A stretch of 64,000 bases of DNA, from positions 3,620,731-3,684,730 of the forward strand of contig NZ_CP037934.1 of assembly GCF_004353225.1 (NCBI RefSeq), given 5' to 3'. Positions 17,870 to 26,805 of the stretch are shown piece after piece; the stretch's first letter is position 1, and the number at the start of each line of letters is the position of its first letter. Position numbers and translations under genes: made by a program. This DNA is from Marinobacter sp. JH2. GTDB lineage: Bacteria; Pseudomonadota; Gammaproteobacteria; Pseudomonadales; Oleiphilaceae. Below the pieces are notes generated by a model. It was not told the origin of the DNA. It searched no databases and saw nothing but the letters and a program-made list of their open reading frames with translations.

Positions 17870-18733
17870 ATGACTGCTTCACCCTATATCTTCGATGCCA
17901 CCATGGACAACTTTCCGCAAGAGGTAATGGAAGCCTCTGCCAAAACGCCCATCCTGGTGGATGTTTGGGCGGACTGGTGCGCGCCGTGCAAGCAGCTGAT
18001 GCCGATACTGGAAAAGCTGGCGGACGAATATCAGGGCAACTTCCTGCTGGCCAAAGTGAATGCTGATGAGCAGCAAGAATTGACGTCTTCTTTGGGTGTG
18101 CGCAGTTTACCGACCGTTATTCTTGTGAAAGATGGCCAGGCTGTAGACGGATTCAATGGTGCCCAGCCGGAAAGTGAAATCCGCAAAGTGCTGGAGAAGC
18201 ACGTTGAACTGCCGGCAGAAGACCCTTACGAAAAAGCTCATGCGCTTTGGGAAACGGGTGATCTGGACGGTGCGCTGGCGATCCTGACGGAAATGAACCA
18301 GAAGGACCCGGAAGATCTCGACGTATTGATTGATCTGGCCCAGCTCAAAGCCGAACAGGGCGATCTCGAAACGGCCGAACAAGTGCTCGACAGCTTGCCA
18401 CCGGAAGAGAAGCTGCAGACCAAGGCCAAACAGCTGGCGGCTCGGATCAAGTTTCTAAAGCAGTCCAGTGAGCTGCCTGCTCTTGAAGGTTTGGAGCAAG
18501 CATTGGAAGTCAATCCAAAGGATCCGGAAGCCCTGCACCAGTTAGCGCTGCATAAGGTGCTGCAGGAGGAGAACGCAGAGGCGATGGACTTGTTGATCCG
18601 GCTCATGCAGTCGGACAGCACTTATAAAGACGGTGTGGCCAAGTCGACGTTGGTGGAGTTGTTTGAGAAGCTGGGCAATAACAATGCGGATGTGCGGACG
18701 TATCGGAGAAAGTTGTATACGTTGATGCATTGA
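17870..18733 (+). CDS. cnoX: Thioredoxin/TPR co-chaperone CnoX (YbbN)
   Basis: A protein of 287 residues. An N-terminal thioredoxin domain (1-110) carries the motif WADWCAPCKQL with both Cys present. A TPR region follows (about 115-285, e.g. DPEDLDVLIDLAQLKAEQGD and NPKDPEALHQLALHKV). E. coli CnoX has SXXC and lacks oxidoreductase activity, acting as a chlorine-activated holdase that passes clients to GroEL and DnaK. Here the intact CXXC suggests retained redox activity. It is divergent from the lon-type protease, giving a proteostasis pair. Confidence 0.88.
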   Translation: MTASPYIFDATMDNFPQEVMEASAKTPILVDVWADWCAPCKQLMPILEKLADEYQGNFLLAKVNADEQQELTSSLGVRSLPTVILVKDGQAVDGFNGAQPESEIRKVLEKHVELPAEDPYEKAHALWETGDLDGALAILTEMNQKDPEDLDVLIDLAQLKAEQGDLETAEQVLDSLPPEEKLQTKAKQLAARIKFLKQSSELPALEGLEQALEVNPKDPEALHQLALHKVLQEENAEAMDLLIRLMQSDSTYKDGVAKSTLVELFEKLGNNNADVRTYRRKLYTLMH

Positions 18734-18744
18734 GGTCGCACAGT

Positions 18745-18780
18745 AAAAAGGCCAGATGAATTTCTTCATCTGGCCTTTTT
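18745..18780. terminator. Bidirectional terminator between cnoX and the kamA-like gene
   Basis: AAAAAGGCCAGATGAA (18745-18760) pairs with TTCATCTGGCCTTTTT (18765-18780) around four bases. There is an A run before and a T run after, so it works for both converging genes. Confidence 0.95.
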
Positions 18781-18802
18781 GTATCTGCGTCAGGTAAGGG
18801 TG

Positions 18803-20167
18803 TTATCCATTCCCTTTCTGCATCTGTTCAAACTCATCTTCAAAAAAGAACTTTTCCTCTCCGAAGGCAGGCTCCAGCTCATGAAGCCAGGTGGCTGTTT
18901 CGCTGAACTTGGCGAAGAACGGGCGCTGTACCCAGTCCGGGTTGCGGCCTTGCAGGAAGCGCAGCACGAAAACCTTTTCGCCTTTGATTTCGGCAATACC
19001 CTGAATTTCTACTTTGCCGGGACCGGCACTCATGCTGGGGCCTCGTGCGGTACGGGCCAGCCCGGAGACCTTCTTCATGGCTTCTCGGTAGATGTTGTAG
19101 GCTTCCGCTAGCGGCACTTCAAAGTAGTTCTTGGCGCCGGTGTCCCGCTCTACAAACATGTAGTAAGGGATGATGCCCAGCTTCACTTCTTTCTTCCACA
19201 ACTTGGCCCATGCGTCGGCGTCGTCGTTGACGTGCTTGATCAGCGGGCCCTGCGCACGGATTTCTGCTCCGGTGGCGCGGATGCGGCGAATGGCTTCTTC
19301 CGCGATGTCGGTAGTGATTTCCTGCCAGTGGTTGTAGTGCGCCATGATGGCTACGTGCTTGCCGGCATCAACCAATTTGGCGAACAGCTCGATCAGTTCG
19401 TCTGCATCCTTGTCGGTTACGAAGCGGTAGGGCCAGAAGGTGAGGGCCTTGGTACCGATTCGAATGGTCTGGATGTGGTCGAATTCCGGCTGAAGCAGTG
19501 GTTCCAGGTACTGGGCCAGGCTTTTGGTTTTCATAACCATGGGGTCGCCGCCGGTTACCAGCAGATCGGTCACTTCGGTGTGTTCCTGCAGGTAGCCGTG
19601 AAGCTTCTCGGCTTCGGTGCTGGACATCTTCAGGTCTTTGTCGCCGACGAATTGCGCCCAGCGGAAGCAGAAGGTGCAGTATGAGTGACAGGTCTGGCCT
19701 TGGGCTGGGAAGAACAGCACTGTTTCGCGGTATTTGTGCTGTACGCCGTCCAGCACTTCGCCGTCCAGCTCCGGCATGTTCATTTCCATTTGGCCGGCTG
19801 GGTGCGGGTTCAGGTCATCGCGGATTTGCTTGGCAACGGCCTGGATTTCTTTCTTGTCTGCGCCGTCCCGGTGCATTTGTGCCATCTGCTCGTAATGCTC
19901 GTCCTTCAGCATACCCTTTTGCGGGAACACTAACTGGTAGATGGGGTCGTTTGGAACTTTGTCCCAGTTGATCAACTCGTTGATGACGTATTCGTTGACG
20001 CGGAAGGGCAACACACTGGCCACAACCTTCATCTCAAACAGGGTTTCCTCTGGCAGGCCCTGAATGGCTTCAATTTTGTCGAGCTGGCGGTCAGTAAACA
20101 CCTTAAACCGGCGCTCTTCGAATTCCTGCACCGGAATACGGTTAGGAAAGGTGACGATGGAGTTCAT
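18803..20167 (-). CDS. KamA-family radical SAM protein
   Basis: A protein of 454 residues related to lysine 2,3-aminomutase. The radical SAM cluster motif CX3CX2C is seen as CHSYCTFCF near residue 160, followed by the SAM-binding VTGGDPMVMKT. A Lys in SAGPGKVEI near 395 corresponds to the PLP lysine of KamA. It is longer than EpmB (about 340 residues), and no efp, epmA or lysine-fermentation genes are adjacent, so the substrate cannot be named. Homologues are usually annotated only as KamA family. It is monocistronic, with a terminator shared with cnoX. Confidence 0.85.
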   Translation of the reverse strand: MNSIVTFPNRIPVQEFEERRFKVFTDRQLDKIEAIQGLPEETLFEMKVVASVLPFRVNEYVINELINWDKVPNDPIYQLVFPQKGMLKDEHYEQMAQMHRDGADKKEIQAVAKQIRDDLNPHPAGQMEMNMPELDGEVLDGVQHKYRETVLFFPAQGQTCHSYCTFCFRWAQFVGDKDLKMSSTEAEKLHGYLQEHTEVTDLLVTGGDPMVMKTKSLAQYLEPLLQPEFDHIQTIRIGTKALTFWPYRFVTDKDADELIELFAKLVDAGKHVAIMAHYNHWQEITTDIAEEAIRRIRATGAEIRAQGPLIKHVNDDADAWAKLWKKEVKLGIIPYYMFVERDTGAKNYFEVPLAEAYNIYREAMKKVSGLARTARGPSMSAGPGKVEIQGIAEIKGEKVFVLRFLQGRNPDWVQRPFFAKFSETATWLHELEPAFGEEKFFFEDEFEQMQKGNG

Positions 20168-20765
20168 AGATCGCCCTCTGTTGGGTAATAAAATAAAAGA
20201 AGGCTATAGCACCTTCATAATTGCCTAAAAAACGGGCCGAAAATTATACAGAATTCTGAAATTATTTTCAGTTCTAATTAATTTTCCCGTGGGGTCGCAT
20301 TGCCCTGAATGGTTCTGTTTTGGGGTGGAGGCCTGTCATTACGGGGTGTGGTCGTTCGTCGGGAACAGGAAAAATATTTAGCTACGCGAAGGTTTATTGG
20401 GGCGGTTCGGGTATCAGACCTTGGTCGGGGGTGTGTTGTTTTAATGAAGTGAGTTGGTCATTATTACGTAAATAAACAGAAATTATGCGTGCCTTGATGT
20501 CGTTATTTCAGGTTTCCGGCTAAAAAACGTGTTTGTTTTGCTAAAAGTACGTAATTTCAGTGAGCCGCATTCCTGAGGCAGTCCGCCACAGGAAAAAAAT
20601 GAAAGCTGTTCTATGCTTGAGGGAAGTCATGCAGGCCACTCAGCATTTCTCGCAAGCTGTTACTTCAATAATAAAGCTGCCTGTTATCGCAGTTTCCAAT
20701 TTCGCATCGTGTTTGGCTGCTGATCGTGGCGCACGTTGCACTCGTTAGGTTCAGGGGAGGGTTAG
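20168..20765. other. 598-base intergenic region before aceE
   Basis: This gap holds the divergent promoters of the kamA-like gene and aceEF. It is AT-rich at 20190-20290 and 20450-20600. Two TACGTAA sites (near 20465 and 20546) and a GACC-TT-GGTC dyad near 20417 are visible, but none matches a named operator well. I see no PdhR-type ATTGGT-N3-ACCAAT box. A 49-codon frame from ATG 20599 with an AGGA before it ends 17 bases before aceE. Its sequence matches nothing I know, so I do not call it. Confidence 0.5.
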
Positions 20766-23429
20766 ATGTACCAGGATGATGATCCCATTGAGACCAGAGA
20801 ATGGTTAGATGCACTGGAATCTCTGATCGAGAATGAAGGTATAGATCGAGTTAAGTACATACTGGAGCGCCTTTCCGAGCGCGCCAGTCGAGATGGCACT
20901 CAGCTGCCGTACTCCATCACAACGCCATTCCGCAATACTATTCCGGTAACGCAGGAAGCTAGAATGCCGGGTGATCTGTTCATGGAGCGCCGAATCCGTT
21001 CACTGATTCGCTGGAACGCCATGGCTATGGTGGTGCGGGCTAACAAGCGCCCGGGCGATTTGGGGGGGCATATTTCTACGTTCTCTTCTGCTGCCACATT
21101 GTATGACGTGGGCTTCAACTACTTCTTCCACGGTGGCGATGACAAGCGGGATTCAGATTTGGTGTATTTTCAGGGGCATGCGTCGCCGGGTATCTATGCG
21201 CGTTCGTTCCTTGAGGGTCGGTTCAGTGAAGAGCAGTTGGACAAATACCGTGAAGAAACCGGTGGTGAAGGTCTGTCCTCCTACCCGCACCCATGGTTGA
21301 TGCCAGACTATTGGCAGTTCCCCACTGTCTCCATGGGGCTCGGGCCGATCCAGTCCATCTATCAAGCGCATGTGATGAAGTATTTGCACAGCCGCGAACT
21401 GATCGACATGGGCGATCGAAAGGTTTGGAGCTTCCTGGGCGACGGCGAGTGTGACGAGCCCGAAACCTTGGGCTGCATCTCCAAAGCTGGCCGAGAAAAG
21501 CTGGATAACCTGATCTTCGTGGTGAACTGCAACTTGCAGCGTCTGGATGGTCCGGTTCGTGGTAACGGCAAGATCATGCAAGAGCTGGAAGGTTCTTTCC
21601 GGGGTGCCGGCTGGAACGTCATTAAAGTCGTTTGGGGTCGCATGTGGGATCCGCTGTTTGATCAAGACGAAGACGGCGTCATGCAGCGGGCTATGGATGA
21701 GGTTTGCGACGGTGATCTGCAAAACTACGCGTTCAAAGGCCCATCCGCCACCCGCAAAGAGTTCTTCGGGAAATATCCGGAAATGGCTAAGCTGGTTGAA
21801 GGCCTGTCAGATGACGACATCGCCAAGCTGAACCGTGGCGGCCACGATCCTTATAAAGTGTATGCGGCGTATCACCGTGCGGTGCACCAGAATAACGGCA
21901 AACCGACGGTGATTTTGGCCCACACCATCAAAGGTTACGGCTTTGGCGCAGCGGGTGAAGCGCAGAACACCGCACACTCGCTGAAGAAGCTGGATCTGGA
22001 TACCCTCAAAGCGTTCCGGGACCGGTTCGGTGTGCCCCTCAAAGATGAGGAGCTGGAAGATGTGCCCTATTACCGCCCGGCACCGGACAGCCCCGAACTG
22101 GTGTACATGAAGAAAAAGCGCCAAGAACTGGGCGGCTTCTACCCGAAACGTAATAAAGACTGTCAGCCGTTGCAGATACCTGATCTGGATATCTTCAAAG
22201 CGGTGCTGGAAGGTTCTGGTGATCGCGAAATCTCCACCACTATGGCGTTTGTGCGTTTGCTGGGTGCTTTGGTTAAAGACAAGCGTGTGGGCAAGCGTGT
22301 GGTACCGATCGTTCCGGACGAAGCCCGTACTTTTGGTATGGAAGGCATGTTCCGTCAGCTGGGTATCTACACGTCTGAAGGGCAAATGTATGTGCCTCAA
22401 GACCGTGACCAGATCATGTATTACCGTGAGGCCAAGCAGGGCCAGATCTTGCAGGAAGGCATCAACGAAGCCGGTGCCATGGCGACCTGGATGGCTGCGG
22501 CTACGTCCTACAGCAATAACAGCTTCCCGCTGATTCCGTTCTACACGTTCTATTCCATGTTTGGTTTCCAGCGAATTGGCGATCTGGCCTGGGCGTCTGG
22601 CGACATGCAGGCTCGGGGTTTCCTGATCGGTGGCACCGCTGGACGTACCACGCTGAACGGTGAAGGTTTGCAGCACCAGGACGGTCACAGCCATGTGTTG
22701 GCGAATACCATCCCTAACTGTAAGGCCTACGACCCGGCCTACGGTTACGAAATGGCCGTAGTGATCCATCACGGCATGAAGGAAATGTTTGAAGAGGACC
22801 AGAACGTTTTCTACTACTTGACCATGGAAAACGAGAACTACGTGCAGCCTGCGATGCCGAAGGGTTGTGAGGAAGGCATCATCAAAGGCATGTACCTGTT
22901 TGAATCCGTTGAAACCAAAGGCAAGAAAAAATCGCCGCGGGTTCAGCTGATGGGCGCTGGCGCCATTCTCAACGAAGTGCGCGAAGCAGCCCAGTTGTTG
23001 AAAGAAGATTGGGGTGTGGCATCGGATGTCTGGAGTGTGACCAGCTACAACGAGCTGGCCCGCGATGGTCAACACGTTGAACGTTGGAATGCCCTGCACC
23101 CGGATGACAAGCCGCGTAAAGCCTATGTAACCCAGTGTCTGGAAAAGCAGAAAGGGCCGGTGATTTCATCAACCGACTACATCAAACTGCATTCTGAACA
23201 GCTACGGGCCTATGTCCCGGCTACCTATATGACGTTGGGTACCGACGGCTTCGGCCGCAGTGACACCCGCGAGAAGCTTCGCAATTTCTTCGAAGTAGAC
23301 CGTTATTACGTCGCGGTTGATGCGTTGGCGGCTTTAGCTAAAGACGGCGAAATCGACCAGAAGCAGGTTCTCGAAGCGATGCGCAAGTACGGTATCGATC
23401 GCAACAAACCGAACCCGGCGCACAGCTAA
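20766..23429 (+). CDS. aceE: Pyruvate dehydrogenase E1 component (homodimeric)
   Basis: A protein of 887 residues, the size of the homodimeric E1 of gammaproteobacteria. The thiamine diphosphate site is seen in the GDGECDEPETLG and NCNLQRLDGPVRGNGK stretches near residues 228-265. The second half has the transketolase-like pyrimidine domain (YYREAKQGQILQEGINEAGA near 560). It decarboxylates pyruvate and acetylates the lipoyl groups of AceF. The ATG at 20766 follows AGGGGAGGG. aceF begins ten bases after the stop. No lpd (E3) follows. Confidence 0.97.
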   Translation: MYQDDDPIETREWLDALESLIENEGIDRVKYILERLSERASRDGTQLPYSITTPFRNTIPVTQEARMPGDLFMERRIRSLIRWNAMAMVVRANKRPGDLGGHISTFSSAATLYDVGFNYFFHGGDDKRDSDLVYFQGHASPGIYARSFLEGRFSEEQLDKYREETGGEGLSSYPHPWLMPDYWQFPTVSMGLGPIQSIYQAHVMKYLHSRELIDMGDRKVWSFLGDGECDEPETLGCISKAGREKLDNLIFVVNCNLQRLDGPVRGNGKIMQELEGSFRGAGWNVIKVVWGRMWDPLFDQDEDGVMQRAMDEVCDGDLQNYAFKGPSATRKEFFGKYPEMAKLVEGLSDDDIAKLNRGGHDPYKVYAAYHRAVHQNNGKPTVILAHTIKGYGFGAAGEAQNTAHSLKKLDLDTLKAFRDRFGVPLKDEELEDVPYYRPAPDSPELVYMKKKRQELGGFYPKRNKDCQPLQIPDLDIFKAVLEGSGDREISTTMAFVRLLGALVKDKRVGKRVVPIVPDEARTFGMEGMFRQLGIYTSEGQMYVPQDRDQIMYYREAKQGQILQEGINEAGAMATWMAAATSYSNNSFPLIPFYTFYSMFGFQRIGDLAWASGDMQARGFLIGGTAGRTTLNGEGLQHQDGHSHVLANTIPNCKAYDPAYGYEMAVVIHHGMKEMFEEDQNVFYYLTMENENYVQPAMPKGCEEGIIKGMYLFESVETKGKKKSPRVQLMGAGAILNEVREAAQLLKEDWGVASDVWSVTSYNELARDGQHVERWNALHPDDKPRKAYVTQCLEKQKGPVISSTDYIKLHSEQLRAYVPATYMTLGTDGFGRSDTREKLRNFFEVDRYYVAVDALAALAKDGEIDQKQVLEAMRKYGIDRNKPNPAHS

Positions 23430-23439
23430 GGAGTCCGCT

Positions 23440-25113
23440 ATGAGTGAACAGGAAATTAAAGTTCCCGATCTCGGCGGTGCTGATGAAGTCGAAGTGATCG
23501 AAATCATCGCCAGCGAAGGGGATACAGTACAGGAAGAAGATCCGATTTTGACGGTTGAAACCGACAAGGCGACGGTCGAATTACCGTCCCCGGCCGCCGG
23601 TAAGATCAGCAAAATAACCGCTAAAGTCGGTGACAAAATCAAAGAAGGCGATGTGGTGGCTATGCTCGTTGCCAGCGATGATTCCGGCGATTCAGACGAC
23701 TCGGAAGAGGATTCCGTGAGTGCCGAGGCCGAGAGCAAAGTCGATGGGGATGAGAAAGCGGAAGCTAAGTCCGAAGACAGCAAGCCGGCTCCGAAAAAAC
23801 AGTCAGGTGGCTCGCGTACTGAACGGGTGAAGGTACCCTCGCTTGATGGTATGGAAGACATTCCGGTCATCGAGATTAACGTCTCCGAGGGCGACACGGT
23901 TGCAGTAGACGACCCACTGGTGACGGTGGAATCGGACAAAGCGACCATGGAAATTCCGTCTCCCTTCGCTGGCAAAGTCAGCAAGATGCTGGTGAAAGAG
24001 GGCGACAAGTTGTCCGAAGGCGCCGATTTGCTGGATCTGGTTGTCGAAGACGAAAGTGATGAGTCGGACGAAGTTGAAAGCACCGAAGAGAAAGCGCCGT
24101 CGAAGGAAAGCGCTGACCAGTCTGAGTCAAAATCTGACTCCAAACCTGAAAAACAGGAAGACAGCTCGGCTCAAAGTGCCACCTACGCCCCGCCTTCGCC
24201 GGGTGCCAAGGTGCATGCTGGCCCGGCGGTCCGGAAATTGGCCCGGGAGTTGGGTGCAGACCTTACCCGTATCAAGGGCTCAGGCCCTAAGAGCCGGATC
24301 CTGAAAGACGATGTTCAGGATTACGTGAAGGGTCAGCTGCAGCAGGTACAGCAGGGTTCTTCTGTGGGTGGCGGAAGCGGCATCCCGGCTGTCAAACTGC
24401 CAGATTTCAGCAAGTTCGGTGAAATTAAGCGGGAAGGCATGTCTCGCATGATGTTCACTACAGCGAACAACATGCAGCGCAGCTGGCTGAACGTGCCCCA
24501 CGTAACCCAGTTTGATGATGCGGATATCACGGAGATGGAAGCCTTCCGCAAAGCGCAAAAAGCGGTCGGTGAAAAACGTGGTGTGAAAATGACGCCCCTG
24601 CCGTTCCTGCTGAAAGCATGTGCCGCAGCATTGGCAGAATTGCCCCAGTTCAACGTGTCATTGGATATGGAGCGCAAGGAAGTAGTGCGCAAGAAGTACA
24701 TCCATATCGGCATTGCGGTGGACACCCCGCACGGTTTGATGGTGCCGGTGATCCGGGACGTAGACCAAAAAGGCCTGTGGGAACTGGCGGCTGAAAGCGC
24801 CGAGTTGGCACAGAAGGCCCGGGACAAGCAGCTGAAACCGGCTGAAATGCAGGGCGCTTGCTTCACTATCACCAGCTTGGGTGGTATTGGTGGCACTGCT
24901 TTCACGCCGATCGTGAATACCCCGGAAGTGGCTATTCTGGGTGTGTCTAAAGCAGCTATGAAGCCGGTGTGGGATGGTAACGAGTTTCAGCCACGCTTGA
25001 TGCTGCCCTTGTCGTTGTCTTACGACCATCGGGCAGTGAACGGCGCGGATGCGGCACGATTCACCAGTCTGCTCACGCAGGTGCTTGGGGATATCCGCAC
25101 CTTGTTGCTGTAG
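23440..25113 (+). CDS. aceF: Pyruvate dehydrogenase E2, dihydrolipoyl acetyltransferase
   Basis: A protein of 557 residues with two lipoyl domains (lipoyl Lys in ETDKATVE at residue 43 and ESDKATME at residue 167). They are joined by acidic Ser/Glu/Lys-rich linkers (about 78-125 and 205-245). The E1/E3-binding domain follows (HAGPAVRKLARELG, about 258-295), then the catalytic acyltransferase domain ending with SYDHRAVNGADAARF, which carries the active-site His and Asp. It passes the acetyl group to CoA. It shares an operon with aceE. Confidence 0.97.
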   Translation: MSEQEIKVPDLGGADEVEVIEIIASEGDTVQEEDPILTVETDKATVELPSPAAGKISKITAKVGDKIKEGDVVAMLVASDDSGDSDDSEEDSVSAEAESKVDGDEKAEAKSEDSKPAPKKQSGGSRTERVKVPSLDGMEDIPVIEINVSEGDTVAVDDPLVTVESDKATMEIPSPFAGKVSKMLVKEGDKLSEGADLLDLVVEDESDESDEVESTEEKAPSKESADQSESKSDSKPEKQEDSSAQSATYAPPSPGAKVHAGPAVRKLARELGADLTRIKGSGPKSRILKDDVQDYVKGQLQQVQQGSSVGGGSGIPAVKLPDFSKFGEIKREGMSRMMFTTANNMQRSWLNVPHVTQFDDADITEMEAFRKAQKAVGEKRGVKMTPLPFLLKACAAALAELPQFNVSLDMERKEVVRKKYIHIGIAVDTPHGLMVPVIRDVDQKGLWELAAESAELAQKARDKQLKPAEMQGACFTITSLGGIGGTAFTPIVNTPEVAILGVSKAAMKPVWDGNEFQPRLMLPLSLSYDHRAVNGADAARFTSLLTQVLGDIRTLLL

Positions 25114-25123
25114 TCTTAGCCTT

Positions 25124-25157
25124 TTGCTGCTTCAATCTGATTAGGTTGAAGCAGCAA
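25124..25157. repeat. Inverted repeat between aceF and the acyl-CoA dehydrogenase gene
   Basis: TTGCTGCTTCAA (25124-25135) and TTGAAGCAGCAA (25146-25157) are perfect 12-base inverted repeats around a ten-base loop. No T run follows, so it is a weak terminator at best. It may instead stabilise the aceEF transcript end or serve as a protein-binding site for the downstream gene 41 bases away. Confidence 0.65.
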
Positions 25158-25197
25158 ATCTCGGCAAGACATTTCGTATTTGGTGGACAATAAAATC

Positions 25198-26379
25198 ATG
25201 GCCAACAAGGCAAGTTTCCATTGGGAAGACCCCCTTCTTCTCAACCAACAACTGACCGATGAAGAGCGAATGGTGCGCGACAGCGCCTGCCAATTCGCCG
25301 AGAAGCATCTTCGGCCTCGTGTAGTAGACGCATTCCGTAACGAACACACCGATCCCGAGATTTTTCGGGAAATGGGTGCCAATGGCCTTTTAGGTGCCAC
25401 CATACCCGAGCAGTACGGTGGCAGTGGCCTGAACTATGTCAGCTACGGCTTGGTTGCCCGGGAGATCGAACGGGTAGATTCCGGCTACCGTTCCATGATG
25501 AGTGTGCAATCATCCTTGGTGATGGTCCCCATCTACGAATTCGGCAATGAAGAAACCCGTCAGAAATACCTCCCCAAACTGGCCTCCGGTGAGTGGGTAG
25601 GTTGCTTCGGCCTGACCGAACCGGATCATGGCTCCGATCCCGGTAGCATGGCTACTCGCGCCCGTAAGGTGGACGGAGGTTACAAGCTGACCGGCAGTAA
25701 AATGTGGATAACCAACAGCCCGATAGCCGATGTGTTTGTGGTCTGGGGCAAAGATGACGACGGCAAGATTCGCGGCTTCGTAATGGAAAAAGGTTGGGAA
25801 GGTCTGAGTACGCCGGAGATTCACGGCAAGGTGGGCCTGCGCGCTTCGATTACCGGTGAGATCGTTATGGACGAGGTGTTTGTGCCGGAAGAAAATGCTT
25901 TCCCCGAGGTTAGAGGCTTGAAAGGTCCGTTCACATGCCTGGATTCCGCTCGTTACGGCATTTCTTGGGGCGCCCTAGGGGCTGCAGAAGATTGCTGGCA
26001 CACAGCGCGACAGTATGTGCTGGACCGTAAGCAGTTTGGCCGCCCATTGGCTGCCAATCAGCTGGTTCAGAAAAAACTGGCGGATATGCAAGCCGAGATT
26101 ACACTGGGTTTGCAAGGCGCTTTGCGCTTGGGCCGAATGAAGGATGAAGGTTCTGCAGCGGTGGAGATTACCTCCATCATGAAGCGCAACTCCTGTGGTA
26201 AAGCTCTTGAGGTTGCGCGGCTGGCCCGAGACATGCTCGGCGGTAACGGTATTAGCGACGAGTTTGGTATTGCCCGCCATCTGGTGAACTTAGAAGTGGT
26301 GAACACCTACGAAGGCACCCATGACGTGCACGCGCTGATTTTGGGGCGCGCGCAAACGGGCATTCAAGCCTTCTTCTGA
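25198..26379 (+). CDS. gcdH: Acyl-CoA dehydrogenase, glutaryl-CoA dehydrogenase type
   Basis: A protein of 393 residues with the acyl-CoA dehydrogenase fold: [15 protein letters not shown] for FAD binding near 140, [14 protein letters not shown] near 175, and the C-terminal catalytic Glu in [17 protein letters not shown]. The [13 protein letters not shown] stretch near 95-110 and the overall length fit glutaryl-CoA dehydrogenase, which oxidises and decarboxylates glutaryl-CoA to crotonyl-CoA in lysine and tryptophan breakdown. The usual neighbours (gcdR, a CoA transferase) are absent, so assignment rests on sequence style. ATG at 25198 is preferred to GTG at 25180. Confidence 0.88.
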   Translation: MANKASFHWEDPLLLNQQLTDEERMVRDSACQFAEKHLRPRVVDAFRNEHTDPEIFREMGANGLLGATIPEQYGGSGLNYVSYGLVAREIERVDSGYRSMMSVQSSLVMVPIYEFGNEETRQKYLPKLASGEWVGCFGLTEPDHGSDPGSMATRARKVDGGYKLTGSKMWITNSPIADVFVVWGKDDDGKIRGFVMEKGWEGLSTPEIHGKVGLRASITGEIVMDEVFVPEENAFPEVRGLKGPFTCLDSARYGISWGALGAAEDCWHTARQYVLDRKQFGRPLAANQLVQKKLADMQAEITLGLQGALRLGRMKDEGSAAVEITSIMKRNSCGKALEVARLARDMLGGNGISDEFGIARHLVNLEVVNTYEGTHDVHALILGRAQTGIQAFF

Positions 26380-26398
26380 TTGTTGTTGAGAGAGTATT

Positions 26399-26435
26399 CA
26401 AAAGCCGGGTTACCTGACAGGTGTCCCGGCTTTTG
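26399..26435. terminator. Terminator downstream of gcdH, usable on both strands
   Basis: CAAAAGCCGGG (26399-26409) pairs with CCCGGCTTTTG (26425-26435); the loop can fold further (acctg/caggt). A and T runs flank both sides. It is 20 bases after the gcdH stop and 13 bases beyond the stop of the small minus-strand frame at 26449-26559. Confidence 0.88.
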
Positions 26436-26448
26436 TGTTTGTGGGCAA

Positions 26449-26559
26449 TCAGTTTGCGAAAAACATCCAATCAAAGTAATTGTGAAGATCCTGCATGGCG
26501 GAGGTTTCGGCAGGCTGGGTCAGTTCGAACAGCAGACTTTGGTCTTTGGCTAGTTTCAT
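26449..26559 (-). CDS. Candidate small protein, 36 residues
   Basis: A short frame starting MKLAKDQSLLFELTQPAETS and ending FDWMFFAN. It has a good ribosome-binding site, GAGGTG five bases before the ATG, and is followed 13 bases later by a bidirectional terminator. A possible extended -10 (TATGCT, at about 26585 on the minus strand) lies upstream. The peptide is amphipathic, with an aromatic C-terminus, and has no signal peptide. No family is recognised. A longer in-frame start at 26685 lacks a ribosome-binding site. The call rests on the translation signals only. Confidence 0.45.
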   Translation of the reverse strand: MKLAKDQSLLFELTQPAETSAMQDLHNYFDWMFFAN

Positions 26560-26752
26560 AATGACACCTCGTGAAGTTTCAGCATATTGAACAGGGCAGT
26601 TGTCGGCTGCCGTCATAAGAGTGTTTGCATCAGCTGTGCCAGTTTTTATTTGAAGGTAACTGGTTGATTTTGAATGGCGGGACAAAGAGGGCGCGGTAAT
26701 AAATTGTGAAAGATTGGGCTAGTTTGGGGCGCGTTGCACCAATCTAGAACGA

Positions 26753-26778
26753 AAAAACCCCGGCGGATGCCGGGGTTA
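26753..26778 (-). terminator. Terminator of the porin gene
   Basis: On the minus strand AACCCCGGC and GCCGGGGTT pair around four bases and are followed by TTTTTCG. It lies 28 bases after the porin stop. Confidence 0.93.
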
Positions 26779-26805
26779 AAGAAGAGTTAACGTCTAAAGA
26801 AGTTT

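Noticed and set aside
20410-20480. Possible PdhR operator before aceE
   Set aside because: GACC-TT-GGTC is a dyad but does not match the ATTGGT-N3-ACCAAT consensus.
20599-20748. 49-codon frame before aceE with an AGGA upstream
   Set aside because: No family resemblance and only a modest start signal; kept as a note in the intergenic entry.
21807-23099. Long minus-strand frame (430 codons) opposite aceE
   Set aside because: Shadow of a highly biased coding gene; composition rich in His/Arg and no domain.
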